From: Glossina fuscipes
Lineage: Eukaryota; Arthropoda; Insecta; Diptera; Glossinidae
DNA: 64,000 bases
Assembly: GCF_014805625.2 (NCBI RefSeq)
Contig: NW_023998414.1
Location: 41,336,991-41,400,990, forward strand
Direction of reading: 5' to 3'
The translations under genes were made by a program, and so were the position numbers. Of this stretch, positions 11,758 through 25,665 are shown piece by piece. The notes below the pieces were generated by a model, which saw only the letters and a program-made list of their open reading frames with translations, was not told the origin of the DNA and did not search any database. The first letter of the stretch is position 1. Each line of letters starts with the position of its first letter.

Positions 11758-14700
11758 CTCTTTTTGTCGCGGCAAATGTCGTTCAGCGTTCAGTTTGTGT
11801 TTTTATTGTTAATGAAAATTTCTTGTAATAATGAAACAAATCATTGAGTGTGAACGATTCTCGCCCGTCGGTATTGTTTCAATGACTGCGATTTCCTTAC
11901 ACATATATATATTTTATTTTATGTTTATTTTGTTGGTGTTGTAGTTCTTAATTTCATTTTCATATCCCTTTTTTTTTTTTTTTTTTTTTTTTGTTATTCT
12001 TCTTGCTCTTGCTACTACTACTATTGTTGGTGTGAATTTAATTAATAAAATGGATTTAAAGCATTTTCGTTTTGTTACCTAAATTTATTATTTAAACGCG
12101 AGAGAATGTAATTTACGCAAGAATATACGCTTTATATTTACTTTAACTTTAAGGAAAGAAAATGTATTATTTTAAGACATCTCGTTGGCAAATTTAATGA
12201 GTTCCCATCTGTTTGGCGAAAATTTTCGTAAACATTAAACCTATTGCACAATGATACACGATTATTTTTATCTTCTTTCTCATAAGCATTTAAAACAAAA
12301 ACATACGTCTCCTTACCAAACTTACCGAAAAGCGCGCGTCCCTTCCCTTCAATCCTACTAACTTATGTAGTCTTACCGCTGATATTGCGATAAAAAATAA
12401 AAATAAAAAAAACTAAAAAAAAAATATTAAATCTTTTGAAATTTTTCATCATTTATCATTTCATCGAAACATCAAAACGATGACTGACAATGAGCGTCTT
12501 TGTGTACGTAACAAAATCTCCCGCCCTCTCTTAGCATGCCTTTTAAGTCAATCAAGACACACGACCAATAACAACATACATAGATACGTACTATACATAT
12601 ATACGTACCATACATACATATATACGTACCAAATTGTGTGGCATTTGCTGGCACAATTCACTGCGATGTAAACCAAAGCACACCAGTTAAGAGGGGAATA
12701 AAAAAGGAAATTTAAATGAGAGAATGAGAAAAATAAAATAACACAAAGCAACAATCTCGCGAGATAAATTACCCTACACTTAAGAGGGATTTTTTATGAT
12801 TTTTATCGCCTTTACTCCGGTGTTGCTAATATCGCTGCTTTGTGCTTTTTTATGTGGTTGGTTGTTCGTAATCTGCGCTTGATTATTTAATGTTTCAATT
12901 GTTGTTATTTAGATTGCGCGTCTCTAGGTGTTCAGTCTGAAATGAAAAATGTGCCAATTCATTTACTTGAAATTATCGCAACAGGATGTTTCCCATTACA
13001 CTTGGTTTCCCGGTTTTTTTTTGCGGACTTTCTATAGCAAAGAATTGTGCTTGCTTGCTTTTTTTTGTTCATACGAACGAGAAGAAAGAGAAATTTGATT
13101 AATACGGAAAGATAACCTTAAATCGCATTTTAAGTCATTAAATGCCAAAATAATACTTAACAGCTTCTAAAGCACAAATTACTTTTCTAATGAATTGCAA
13201 AAATATTTCTTATTTCGGGAGTGGGATTGAAATGGCGACCGGCAGCGGCAACAGAGTGCAAAAGTAAAATAATTTATGTTTAACTTTAATAAAATAAAAA
13301 CAAACGCTCTTCCCGTCTCTCTTCTCTCGATTCCATCCAATGAATAATTTCGATTCGTCAGTTACGTTGCAATCAAAGGGAAATAGGCGCCTATAACACG
13401 ATGTAAGAAAGATGCCTTTACTTATGCAATTGGTGTACAAACCTCTTAATATGATCCATATATCTAATTTTCGAAGGACAGGTATATAGCGGTCATAAGG
13501 CAGCTTAAAAGACCCTGTGATGTATATATATATGTATGTATATAATTGATCGGCGTTAAATTCTGAATCAATCTAGCCACGTCTGTACACGTCTGTGAAT
13601 GTATGTTTACGTGAATGTGTGTCCTCTAATCGGAAAATTTAAGATGTCGACCTCAAATGTGGAAATCGAATCGAAAATTCTTACGCGCAGATTGGTATTG
13701 AAAATGGGTGAAATGGGTGGACGTGCATACGCACAACGAAGCGTGAACTGAAAGCACTTGTGGGCTCTTGACTACTCCCTATGTGTGACTCAGATGCCCA
13801 CGCCCTTATAATGTTATAAACGGTAAAATTTTGCACTGCTTTGACATTTTCTCCTTATTACTCGTTAGGTAAACAACACCGAATGTTGGCAATTATTCCC
13901 TACATTCTACAGATGAAGCCATATTGCCTTCCCTGTTTTCTGTATAGATTGAATAGATTTTTTATTCCAAAAATGGAAATAGACAAGCCCGCTCACGTCC
14001 ACCGTAAACGTAACCCAAACCGCTTAGCACTTTCGAAACTTCTTAATAGTGATCTAGCAATAGTATCGCTCGCTGCTTGATAAAATAAGATAGAATTTGT
14101 ATTGTAAATGCAAATGCGAATGCAAATAAATGGTGAAATGGTGAAATTGTGGAAATGGCCGACTCAAATATTATCTTTTTACTTATTATTGATTGCTATA
14201 AGCAGTGTGCACTTCAAAAATAGTATCAGTTTTGTCAGTAAACTTGGTAAATATAGAATAAGTCCACGTATTATTTTTGCAATGAACTAAATGCGTCCAT
14301 ATATAGGCTTATAGAAGAGAAATGATGTAAAAATGTTGAAAATCCAAACATTGCCTATGATAGACATCAGGACGCAATTTAACAACCATAGGATGAATAG
14401 CATGCATATGATGCCGAATGAAATAATTTATTGGACAATCTGCTGCCGACTGCCGACGAACCTTATGTTCTCTTAAGATCCTCCGGCGACCTGAAATTCA
14501 GCGTCCGCATGGCAAATTTCTGGTCAGCCGCCGCCAAAGGAAAACCATGCCAAAATTTAATCAAATTATGATTGTTGTGTTCCCGAGTAAGAGTGGAATC
14601 GTGCATTTTGACATGAAGAAAACTTTTGTGAAACTTTTAACCTTCGAGCACCCTATTATTATATCATACACTATGCATTTACTATTATATTCGATCACTA

Positions 14701-16206
14701 CACACATAATTTTCTCTCTTTTCTCTCTTTTTTAGCCCAAACCTGTCCACTTTCGTACATAAAATAAACACAGGGGTGGCTTAAGTGGCATTGGTTCTAC
14801 AATTCATTATAATGTGGATAGGGCTCGCAAGAGTTAAGACTAATATCAAGCAAGAGTGAAAGCTATGACTAATATCCGTTGGTAACAAGTTCTACGAAAA
14901 GTTTCGCAACGAACAAGAAGTAAAATATGTGGAAAGTTAACGGGACAGACTACAAACTGAAAACAAAACATAATGGAATGAGTTAGTGAGCAAAATGAAA
15001 GGAGACACGAAATGAAAGCAAAAGAAAACTGTAACCTGTTCTCCTTTTTCTTCGATATTTCTGAATTATCAAGAAGATAACACAAAGAAGAAAGAATGCA
15101 GAGCAATAGAGAAAAGAGAAGATAGAAAAAGAAAGAGAGAAGAATAGCAAAATAAGGAGAAAAAAAGAAAGGGAAAGAAAAGAAAAGAAAAGAAAAGAGA
15201 GAAGGAGGAAGCCTTTTCCACAAACATTCCATTTGCACGTTGTACGTTTCAACATGGAAAGAAGTTCAAAGTAAAAGAGATGGAAAAAGAAGAGGGCAAA
15301 CAACGTACCAGTAAGTCATAGTTTTGGACGCAAAGAGGCATAATTCACAGACAGACACCTAATTAGTTGTATCCTCCTGGGCGATATACTACTTACTAGA
15401 ACTTAGCTTACTCACTCATTACATAAATAATATTCAAAAATGGAATGATTTCGCAAATTTAAAATCAAACAGATACGACTTCTAATGCACATTATGAGCA
15501 AATAAAGATCGTCAAGAAGACTCGACATTAATCATATCAACGTTTTTTTAAAAAGCGTAAGTTTGTGCCGCCAACGTATGGAGGGGCGGCTACCCTGCAA
15601 GTTCTATTACACGTGAGAATACAGCAAAATCGTTCATTTATATATTGAAAGCATTCAATCATGATCATAGATAATTACAGTATGAAAATGAAATTCGGTC
15701 GATCAGAGAAGTTAATGGCTGGCTATAGATGACCATAAAGCGGTCAAATCAAGCGCAGATAATATGTATTCGGAAAAGTTATGTTCTTATCGTTTTATAA
15801 CCTAAATGACTTTTGCATTAATTCTGCAGAAAATGAGTTGCATTAAGTAAAAAAAAAAAAAATCAATTTCATTAATTTACTTCACGGCTGGCAGTGAAAT
15901 TTTTCTAAAGTTAATTACAAACTTTTCTTTCACGTCTTATCATTCCCAAAACAATAGTGTAAGAGCATATATTGAAAATATGATGTTAAATCTATCTCGA
16001 TGATTTCCTTAACTATTCATTATGCGCTCGCAAAAGGGTTATGCTGAACTGAATACAAGCCGTATGCAAGCCATTTAACGTAGCCTCGGCGATTTCAAGT
16101 TGAATAATTTTTCAATTTAGAATAAAATGAATTTTTGCGTTCAATGAATATTTTTTTACAAATAAGAGAAAATTACTTTCTTATAGGGCATTATTATCGT
16201 TGTTCT

Positions 16207-16249
16207 TGTTGTTGTTATTATTATTATTATTATTGTTATTGTTGTTGTA

Positions 16250-16291
<42 letters not shown>
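16207..16291 (+). repeat. Compound (GTT/ATT)n and (TA)n microsatellite
   Basis: GTT and ATT triplets at 16207-16248 are followed by about 18 TA dinucleotides at 16255-16291. Confidence 0.95.
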
Positions 16292-16297
<6 letters not shown>

Positions 16298-16670
16298 GTG
16301 CTTACATCAGCAACTGTTAACTGTGCTCCAACTAAAAATGTAACTTTGTGTTGAAATTGATGTAGATTTGGAAATAGGTATGTTTGTGCGTTAGTATGTT
16401 AGTGTATAATGTTGTTGTAAATGGCCATTAGCAAAAATGCTTATTAAAAATTTACATTTAAGGAAAGGCAGCAACAACGACAACAAAACAATGTAACAAA
16501 CATTAGCATCTCTACTTTGCTAAATGCTTGCTTGCTTGGCTTGGCTTGGTTAAGTTTGAAACTCTTCAAAATTTTAAGGCAACCAACCAGTAAATGAATC
16601 AACGAACGAACAAATAAAATGAATGGATGGAATTAGTCGGTGAGTGGTTGAATGTACGAGAAAAAGAAAC

Positions 16671-16737
16671 GGATGGATGGATGAATGGATGGATGGATGG
16701 ATGGATGGATGGATGGATGGATGGTTGGATAGATGGC
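16671..16737 (+). repeat. (GGAT)n microsatellite
   Basis: About 65 bp of GGAT/TGGA units with a few variant units. It produces spurious Met-Asp-Gly and Ile-His-Pro-Ser frames on the two strands. Confidence 0.95.
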
Positions 16738-16832
16738 TGAAAGCAGTTGTAAAGAGTCATAACCAAAGCTGCCAGTGGCAGCTTCAACATTGGACATCAT
16801 CAGTAGCTGCTATTGCTCGAATAGTAGTTGCT

Positions 16833-16877
16833 GATTATGATGATGATGATGATGATGATGATGATTATGATGATGAC
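16833..16877 (+). repeat. (GAT)n microsatellite
   Basis: About 45 bp of GAT units with two GATTAT interruptions. It lies 100 bp from the GGAT array and yields poly-Asp and poly-Met frames by chance. Confidence 0.95.
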
Positions 16878-19800
16878 GTTAAAAAGTTCATCCACTGCCA
16901 TGTATTGGAGAATTAAATGTGTAGGTATATTTATAAGTATTTTTAGGTGTTCATGCCAAGTTAATTTAATAAAATTGGAATTTAATTCATTTGCGGATAT
17001 TGTAAATGGGCGCCGGAAGTCTTTTTATTTTTCTTCTTTTTTTTTCCCCCTTTTTTTTTGTGCTTCGTCCTTTCTTTCCTTTTCTTTAAAAAAAAAAAAA
17101 AAAAAAGAAAACATAGCCTTTTTCCATTGTTTTACTTGTTATTAATGTGCTATATATATATATATATATATATGAGTATATATGTGTTGATCTTTTATCA
17201 TCTTAAGCATTTTCAAACGTTAGACAACAATTCCGATAAATTAGAAAATTTCTTGTTTAGCCCTAAGTAATAATTTTATAATTTCTTTTTCTTGTAAGCA
17301 CTCATCCTCTGGTCGCAATGTCTTTCAAATTTGCAAACGTTTAACAACCCTTTGATTGGTTTCTGTATAGAGGCGGGTTAGTCTCGTTGCCGTCATGATG
17401 TTCCTTCATTCCAAGGACAATTATTATCAATAATTTGTAAAATTATTATAAATTTTAAACATGTACAATAAACATTTTAAGCTCATACCCGCATTCCAGC
17501 GTGTGTAGCTTCAACTATTACACTCGCATCATTTCAATGCAATTCATAAAAGCGTAAAATGCTCGTATCTATCTATGCTTTCTGAATTTCCCCTCAATTC
17601 AATGTTTAAAATTTGATTTCTATTACTGCGGTTTACCTGCTCTATAATATTCGGTCTGGATGATGGTGTTGTACGTGCTTAGCCGAAATTATGTATTTAT
17701 GTCTCCTTCCATGTGTTTACTGTGGATATTTTCAAAATTCCAAGAATAGATTGTGCGGCTAACCGAAACAATTAAGGAAATTCGTACAGCACCAAAAAGG
17801 TAGTTTACTGCTTCTTTTTTTTTTTTTTTTTTTTTGCCAAGCGTCACCGAATGAAAGAATACTTCTGGAAAGGCTTAAAGCTATTATGCAGTTGTGAGTC
17901 AACTTTGCAACTAAGCTCTGCCGGCTTGAGGAGGCGTGCGAACCCAATCCAAATGCAATGCTAGCGCGTTTATCGCAAGACTATGAAAACACAAGCCTTC
18001 GCACATAAATTGCTGCCGTTAGAAACTATCTTGTTATCCAAAATTGCTGACATTGTTGTTGTGCAGTCGTAATTCGGTTATGGATGTAGTGCGGTTTTTT
18101 TGTTTCTTCAAAATGCTCAAACCAAATTTATACATAATTGAAAATACGTGTTTTGACTTGGACACTTGTCATGACATTGTCAAACCTTTATTAACTTAAA
18201 CAAAAAAGTATTGAATCTCGGCTATCCGCCGCTATAGTTGATCGAGAAGATATAAAGATTCATAATTAGTTCTGAGTACCGCAGAACATATATGTGAGAA
18301 TGAATTGTATGAACGAAAAAACCACATGACTATTGAGTGAATTGAACGAATCGAAATAACATATGAATTTTGAAAGTAAATTGTGTCAAAAAAGTACCAG
18401 AAAATTAAAAAAAATATATAACTCATTTCGTATTTAGTAATTAAGATTTTTATCATCTTCTTAAACATAGGCGGCATTTGAAAAAATGTACACCATTCTT
18501 GAATGTACACCATCGAAGAACTTTCCGGGTCGTCTTCGATTTTCAACTTTCTGTCATATTCCACGTTTTCAAAAAACGAAAATATTACCCCACATAGCCC
18601 CAAAATATGTGTAGCAAGTACAATACTTGGTCTTTCATATCAAACCAGCTTCTTTTTTTGTGGTAAAAACTGCGCCATAGAAATGAACACGAGTAATACA
18701 TGGTAGGCTGTAACACGTGTCATTCTTGAAAACTTCATAGACTCATTTTTGAATATTGTCGCCATTTTTCTCTTCAGATTTCTCTTCATGATCAGATCAC
18801 ATCAAGATGTGTAGTCAGCCTTCAGTAATTATAAGCAATTGTTGTTAACAAATCGATTCGCAAGTAGTCCTCTATTGGCTTACAGCTATCACGAAGCAAA
18901 TTAAACATTAGTCGTCGATTCTACGCAAACCTTTATCAAAGCTTGCACCATATATAAGTCGAATATGCAGGAATAAAATGAAATTAAAGTTTATTTCTTT
19001 GCTTATAGTGGGAACATGTAGCTGTTGATGCTGCCTATCCATTGTCAGATTGATATACGTTATAGATAAGACAGAGAGAGCCCATGGGTATACTTTGAGT
19101 ATCAATATCAACGCGTAAACAAATAATTGGCCGCAACAAGCTTTTCTTCCAGTAAAAATTACTTTGAGTTGGTAGCAGGGATAACAGAGAAAATTTCCCG
19201 GCCAAAATATGGACGATCGTTACCAGCCACATTCCGATTGTTTTTCAACAACTTGGCCGTTCGATCCCATCTACACTGAGTACCAAGTTTTAATTTGTTG
19301 CCATGTCAAGTCGCAAACTTCTAACATTAGATGGCAGACATATGAACAGATTCAGAATGTATAATGTTTATGATTCACATATCTGAATGCTAGAAGCATA
19401 TCCCTGTTCGGTATAATTTCGTTGGAGATTGTAGTAATCATTAAAGAAGAGTCAATCTGAATCAGTTTCGCCTTTCTAACCGTGCAATATCTATACATAT
19501 AGCTCGTGATCAATCTATAAGTCACGATTTTCGAGATATTTTGAGATCAAATTTGGAAAACTGACATGTTTTGACCCACTTTGGTAAATAAATTGAATCA
19601 AACTGGTCCATTCCATATATTTGCAAATCATTTCCAAATTTTTTAGTACTTCTCGATAAATATCGATATGAAATAATATTGCGGCATACGAAATGAAGGC
19701 CCAAAATTTGGATGTAATGGGACTAGTCTTTGAATCCGCAATATTAATTTGACATATAAGTTCCGGATGTGTAAAGTGAGTTACTTTGACTTATTTTTCA

Positions 19801-20089
19801 ACTGGGACCCCCCAGAATGGTCTTTATGACAAAGAGGGCTAGGGTTGGAGATTTTTTGGCTAAAATTGATAAGGACCTGTAAGCAGTGAAAACACCCAAC
19901 ACACAATGCTCAGCATTTTCCATCGTTTTGTAAATTACAAAAATGTCGTCCCTAGAACAACTGTGACCTATAAACTAGCTACCGGAATGCCATGAAATTT
20001 TCACTTGTACCATTTGGAGGTTGATGCTATTCAAAAATCATATGCGCGTGTTAACAGTGTTGCAATATGTGTGTCAGACAAAAGTGTTG

Positions 20090-20113
20090 GAGAGAGAGAG
20101 AGAGAGAGAGAGA
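20090..20113 (+). repeat. (GA)n microsatellite
   Basis: Twelve GA units. Confidence 0.95.
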
Positions 20114-20685
20114 AATATATATACAGTAAACTAACCCAAGCTTTACGTTTGCGGTATTTAATTTAAAAATGACGACCAAACATGGCCAAGTTTCGAATCC
20201 GTGGAACAACAGCGTTGATAGTCTGCTGGACTTTTTAAACAAGCCTCCCTCTTTGTATTGCATGTAACGACGACATTATTTATAAACACGAGTATAAAGA
20301 GATATATCAAAATTTTAGCTGCTTGCTCCTTGTTCCGATTTTTACAATTTTTGTACATTTGTTGTATCCTTCGTCAACAATTAATATTTGTCTTAATAGT
20401 CTTGCAAAAAAAAATGTTTTAAAATTAAATTATAGAGTTAGTCAAGGAAATTAAAATTATTGAAGGCACAGCAAGACTTTAAAAGCATCATAGTAACAAG
20501 TAAGTAAAACTAGAGTAAAAACATTTGGTTACTTCATAACGCCGATACCATCCGTAATAAATAGCGAAGGGAATCTTGCCAACATATATAGTGAAAGATC
20601 ATTTGCATTTTTCAAGGGAAATAAAACCACGACAGTGTGTGTGTGTCGTTAGTCAGTGCACGAAATAGAGTATCTGACGGCGGGA

Positions 20686-20814
20686 ATGTCATCCGTGAAC
20701 ATTTTTCGACCGCAATTCGACAGCGGAAATTCGAGCGGCGGCCAACGTGACAACCTACAAGTGACAAGAGAAAAAGTCGTGCTGCCTACGTCTGACAAGT
20801 CCATAAACAAATAA
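20686..20814 (+). CDS. Small open frame of coding-like composition, unidentified
   Basis: ATG at 20686 opens 42 codons (MSSVNIFRPQFDSGNSSGGQ, then NLQVTREKVVLPTSDKSINK) to TAA. The frame is open for 11 further codons upstream, to a TAG at 20650-20652. The segment is much richer in GC than its surroundings. An initiator-like TCAGTG is at 20653. A CAA|GTGACA donor at about 20760 could make it a first exon. No family recognised; an LTR leader or a short peptide gene are alternatives. Confidence 0.25.
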   Translation: MSSVNIFRPQFDSGNSSGGQRDNLQVTREKVVLPTSDKSINK

Positions 20815-21651
20815 GTGGAAGAAAACACGCGGACGTATTTACACAACATATACTATAATATATATGCAAATGTCTTTAAGCAATACGCTGACAAAACTTC
20901 TTAGTCAATCGAGATGTTACTTTAGGCAATCTGCATGCACCTTTTATGCATCATAGAGATTGTAGCGAAGATTGTAGAGTCCATGCCGATCGATACCTTT
21001 ATGATGAATGTGCAGAGGTAAACGAACATTGATTTATCTCGGATGACGACTGCAACAAACATACATCGCCTCGCAATGGAGTTTACAGTAAGCGTTTCAT
21101 TACACAAAGATTCAAAAATCCTGTCAATATGCCAATTAGGAGCATACTACTAACCGGAGGTATGGAAACCAATGCAAACTGCTTAGAATAATATAATTAA
21201 TTAAAAGAGATCTTTCATATTGATAGTCTTGATAGTCGCACAGAAAAATTTTCATTGAAATTTATTTAAGCATTTGATCATCAAACAATTTAGTAGACGT
21301 TAATGACATTTGATATACACAATGAAAACATATCATATATAAATATGATATTGGTGATCGTTGCACTTTTTATTGTACTTGTACATACACATCCATATAT
21401 ATCATAGGCTATATGCACTTAAAAACACTGAAGTTGGCAACGTTCACATAGACAAGAAAAAGTCAAGGAAAAGATACGAATTCGCTTCTAGTTATGGATA
21501 TTCTTGAGAACTCTTTTTTTGAATTCCTAAATATTTCTGGGGTCGAGAATACATATTTCTACACTCTGCACACATTTCACGTATCAGAAGAGAAACTGCA
21601 TTCGGCTTAGACCAAAACTTTTTATAAGTATCTTTAATAGGTGCACATATC

Positions 21652-21653
<2 letters not shown>

Positions 21654-21694
<41 letters not shown>
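21654..21694 (+). repeat. (AT)n microsatellite
   Basis: About 20 uninterrupted AT units. Confidence 0.95.
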
Positions 21695-21701
<7 letters not shown>

Positions 21702-22442
21702 TTGTCTTTATTTATGTTAATCAAGGAGAAATAAATATTCGTACGTACGAGACGTACTTTGATTTAATTTCAAAGGGTTGCCAACTTTATTCCGGCATTT
21801 GTGCAGCCATAATAAAACTTCTAAAGACATTTCGGAATTGACGGAATGCAGTTTACTGAAATTTAGTAAACATAAATGATCGTTGACTGAGTGAAAGACA
21901 ATATATAACCGCTTGGAGATCATTTGGATTCTATGACAGCTCCTTAGCAAAGAATCAAGTTGAGAGTCCTATTGTCAACGCAAAACGATTGAACCTTAAC
22001 GTTAATGGACTTTTTTTATCATCTCAAATTTATTTTTGTTATATAGAATAATATGCGCTTGCAACAGGCAACCGTACATTGCAACATTAAATCCGCGAAG
22101 TATTCAATACATTCTTCCCCTATCGAGTGGCGAAATCACAAAATTTAAATAAACGATTTTTTTTGGGTTTTTTTTTCAATTTCATTCTTTCTTGGCTCTT
22201 TAAATAAAATATTAGCTTTTAAAGATAGACGATGCGTCTCATAGCCACAATGAAGATTTTGCGTATGTTTAAGTAATACTCTATACAAATTTATATGAAA
22301 CACGACGAAACCTTATCGTTGCGACTGCTGCCACTGCCCTAACGCAAGCAACGACACAATAATTATTTTGTGTAGATGTTTTGTGTCGCTTTTTTTTTTT
22401 TGCGTTCTTCTTCTTTTTTGGCCAGCGACAATAGAACACAAA

Positions 22443-22452
22443 NNNNNNNNNN
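22443..22452. other. Assembly gap (10 N)
   Basis: Ten unknown bases in plain non-coding sequence. Confidence 0.99.
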
Positions 22453-22869
22453 TATCCTTGATAAACTTAAGCTTGAGCCAAAAAGCCAATAAGGATATGA
22501 ATGAAAATGAAGAGGACGACAGTTGAGGGCTAAATGAGAACATATATACAATGGCTTTTGATAAAAAAACGAACACAAGTAACAATAATAATAAGAACAG
22601 CAGCAACAACAACAATAACAACAACAAAAACAAAAACAACAACTTTAGTGGTAGTTAAATGAGAAATGTTAATGAGTTGTGATGAGGTGAAGGAAGCGAA
22701 AGTGGTATGAGATAGAAGAGAGAGGCAATCTCTTTTTAGTTAAAGTGACATTGAAAATAAGATTGAATTGAGAAAGAGTGCGAAGAGAGAAGAGGACCCC
22801 AAATATACAAAATTGTTTTATTCATTTGTTTACTTATTTACTGACAGCAAAGTATTATAAAAACTTATT

Positions 22870-22872
<3 letters not shown>

Positions 22873-22912
<40 letters not shown>
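22873..22912 (+). repeat. (AC)n microsatellite
   Basis: About 20 uninterrupted AC units, the longest CA repeat in the window. Confidence 0.95.
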
Positions 22913-22914
<2 letters not shown>

Positions 22915-24712
22915 GCGTACAAAAAACCATCAAAAATGAGTGATGGCAGCAATAATTTGGTTGGGTGTGGATTTTAAATTTGTCGCTGCCATTTAAAGGA
23001 CTCTCTCTCTTGTTTTGTTGGACAATGTTGGCAAATGAATGCGGTTAAGCCTGGTCTGCCAACACTCATCAATCAGCAGCAGACTAATTACATAATCTTC
23101 TTCTTTGCCTTATCCTTATTTTTAGTGATTGTCCTGGCGTTTGGAACTTGTTGCCCCTCCTCACTCATTTTAACAAAGGTTTTGTTTAAAAAAAAAATAT
23201 ATATATATATATAAACGAAAAGCTTAAAACTTTCGGCCACATAATTAGTTTTCTTAAAGGAAGAACATAACAAATAAATAAACAAAACACTGTAGGCCTA
23301 ATACATATTCAAATCGACTGATTTGTATCAAAGATGGATCTGTGATATGATCTAAATTGAATTTAAAAATATTTTAATTTTTATCAAAATTTTTTTTGTA
23401 AGATATGCTTTTATATACATATATGGCCATAGCCTTTTGTTGACCTTTCGAACAAAGGCAACTCGAGAGAGTTGAATCTTCACGTTCGACTTGGGTCAAA
23501 GTTGTTTATTTAATTCTAGTTGTGTACACATTCGTTAAAGTGCTTTGAGCCCTTGAGCAGCAGAATATTACGCTCTGAGGAAATGTTTCCATTTCATCCA
23601 GCTATTAAGTATACGAATATATGAAGGTAAAGGTGATTGCGTGTTCTTTGCTGTAAAGTTTAATTCAGCCCCCATCTAATGATGGCTAGTTATCATTGTT
23701 GTTGTGTGCAAATCAACCCTATTTCTCCTTTCTTTTTTTTTTTTAGTTTTTTACGTTTCCAATCTCTTATCGTAATTTTAAAAGGTTTAATGTGGACTTA
23801 AGGAAGTGCAGAATTCGATTAGGAAAAATCAACAAACATAAAAGGAATAAATGAGCAAATTAGAAATGGTTTAGAACGACCCTTGAATAGTTAACAACTG
23901 GCTCTCAGATATTTGTTAGTTAGACCTAACTGACGCCGCAATAAGAACAGATCAAAACTATGCTCGAGCATAATAAAGTGGAGGTATGCTGATGAGCTAA
24001 AATTAAACGAAATCAATAGCTTATTTAGTGTAAAGAAGAATGTTTTTCTAAAAGGATTACAACGATTCGTTTGCTTCTCTCTTGACGGCACGGTTCCGCA
24101 ATTAAGAAATTAGGTGAATAACGAACCGCCTCAGGCCTATATAGAACGATAGAAAGATCTGCAATTTACATATGCATGCGTTCCTTCATATATCTCTGCT
24201 TCAGCCCGGTGCTTGCTTGAATTCTCACTTAAGTGAGTAATGCGTCCAATCAAAAAAAAAAAAAAAAAAATTTAAAATATCCCCGCTTACGGCAGCCAAA
24301 GTTTTTCTTTGAAGACGTCGCTCAACAAGGTTATAATGTTTCGATCTTCTTTTTTAGTTAAGCTAACTTTAACTGAATGGGCGGACATAGAATATTGAAC
24401 AGAATCGCAGAGAATCGCGAGTCGGAAGGTGAAACAAATTCGAGTAAAATTTAAGCAAATCCAATAGAGACTCATAGAAGCGAAGCCGAAGTAATTGAAG
24501 GACCAAAATGGAGGAAAACGTTACCGGGTCCAACGGTTTGGAATTTCATTAACTTCAGGCCATTTCATCTTGAGCTTTAGATTTAAAATTCGCGTTTATT
24601 TTAGATATGGTTTTTATACCTTACACCACATGCTGTACCGCTGCGCATAATAAATTTGTGCGGATGTATGCAATACACATAAGGACATAAAGTCGACCCA
24701 TGCGTGATTATG

Positions 24713-25180
24713 TCCGTGATCTGTATTTACTCCGACAGTCAAGCCGCAATAAAGTCATTGAAAGGGGAAAAGGGATAGCATCTAGGATCGTGTTGAAGTG
24801 CATTCAAACATTGAATGAGTTGGGCAAGCAAAATGACGTGCACCCAATACGGATGCCTGCCCATGCGGATATTGAAGGCAATGAAATGGCTGACTGCGTA
24901 GCTAAAAGGGGGACTGAGGGAGCATGATAGGTCGCGAACTTTTCTGTGGCATGTTAATAAGCCAATGGATTGCCATTAGAAACAACGTGCTTCCTACTGA
25001 AACTAAGAAGGAACGAACTAAGCAGACTTCTGCACGGCTCATAATTCCCTCCCATGAGTATCTCCGATACCGATTCATAGGATTCGGTCAAGGTAAGAGT
25101 GACACACCCTATCCTATCCCATGTAAACAGGCGGTTGCCTGCAGAATCAGACGCCAAGTGCTTAGCAAGCGTTTATAACT
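24713..25180 (+). pseudogene. Relic of a non-LTR retrotransposon RNase H domain
   Basis: An open frame at 24700-24927 carries RIVLKCIQTLNELGKQNDVH, then PAHADIEGNEMADCVAKRG, matching the end of a jockey/R1-type RNase H domain (PGHxGIxGNExAD, with its Asp). The preceding motif IYSDSQAAIKSLKGEK is in another frame from 24725, so at least one frameshift separates them. The next open frame (24924-25178) may be the post-RNase H tail. The reverse transcriptase is not visible upstream, so this is a 5'-truncated, dead copy. Confidence 0.8.
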
Positions 25181-25307
25181 TTCGACAAGGCACGGGGCTC
25201 CGAACCAAAGAAGTTGCTGGTGTCCATAAGAATCGTAAAAGTTGAAGCGCTAAGGGCACCTTGTTGGTCGCGATACGAATTGCCCACACAATTCATAATA
25301 ATAATAT

Positions 25308-25665
25308 TGTTACGAGAATGCCAAATTCAGTTAATGTCAGCTAACTTTCTAATTTTCCCTAATAATAAATTCCCTAAAGAAGGAAAAACCAAATGAGCAT
25401 TCGCAGGCGCGTCATGCAGCTGCAGGCCGATGAAAACGATTAGAGGAAAAGCAGGCTGGGATTAGAAATAAAAAAACCATAAATTTAGGTATAGTAACAT
25501 GCTTGTAAAAATGTATATAAATAGAATATTTGTGGAAGGGGCAGTTAGTCGGTCAAGAACATAGAAGTTGAGAGTACGCCCAAAATAAATTGTCAATAAT
25601 TCTACTGTTAAGATATATAATTGTAAATAAATACTTCTACTGTTGTGAAAGACAAAGTAGTAGAA
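25308..25665 (+). mobile_element. Possible solo LTR
   Basis: The segment opens TGTTACGAGAATGCC and has a promoter-like TATATAAATAG at about 25513, an initiator-like stretch (GTTAGTCGGTC) about 30 nt later and AATAAA signals beyond it (CCAAAATAAATTG and TGTAAATAAATAC). This is the arrangement of an insect LTR. I found no clear CA end, no 5 bp duplication and no second copy here, so the boundaries are tentative. Confidence 0.35.

Larger units (their letters stand above)
9031..20640. other. Long non-coding stretch rich in microsatellites
   Basis: Apart from the simple repeats listed and a few worn repeat pieces (around 9.96-10.5 kb and 19.49-19.70 kb), I see no gene. Long frames at 14846-15303 (minus) are Phe/Ser/Leu-rich readings of a purine-rich repeat. 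The stretch could be an intron of a large gene. Confidence 0.55.
20815..24712. other. Non-coding, with a gap and microsatellites
   Basis: Holds the (AT)n at 21.65 kb, the 10 N gap, AAC/AAT-rich repeats at 22.58-22.65 kb and the (AC)n at 22.87 kb. No supported exon. Confidence 0.6.

Noticed and set aside
14846..15303. Two overlapping long minus-strand frames
   Set aside because: Phe/Leu/Ser-rich reading of a long purine-rich (GAAA-type) low-complexity tract.
18232..18603. 123-codon minus-strand frame
   Set aside because: Phe/Ile/Tyr-rich with no motif, no splice structure and a length expected by chance in AT-rich DNA.
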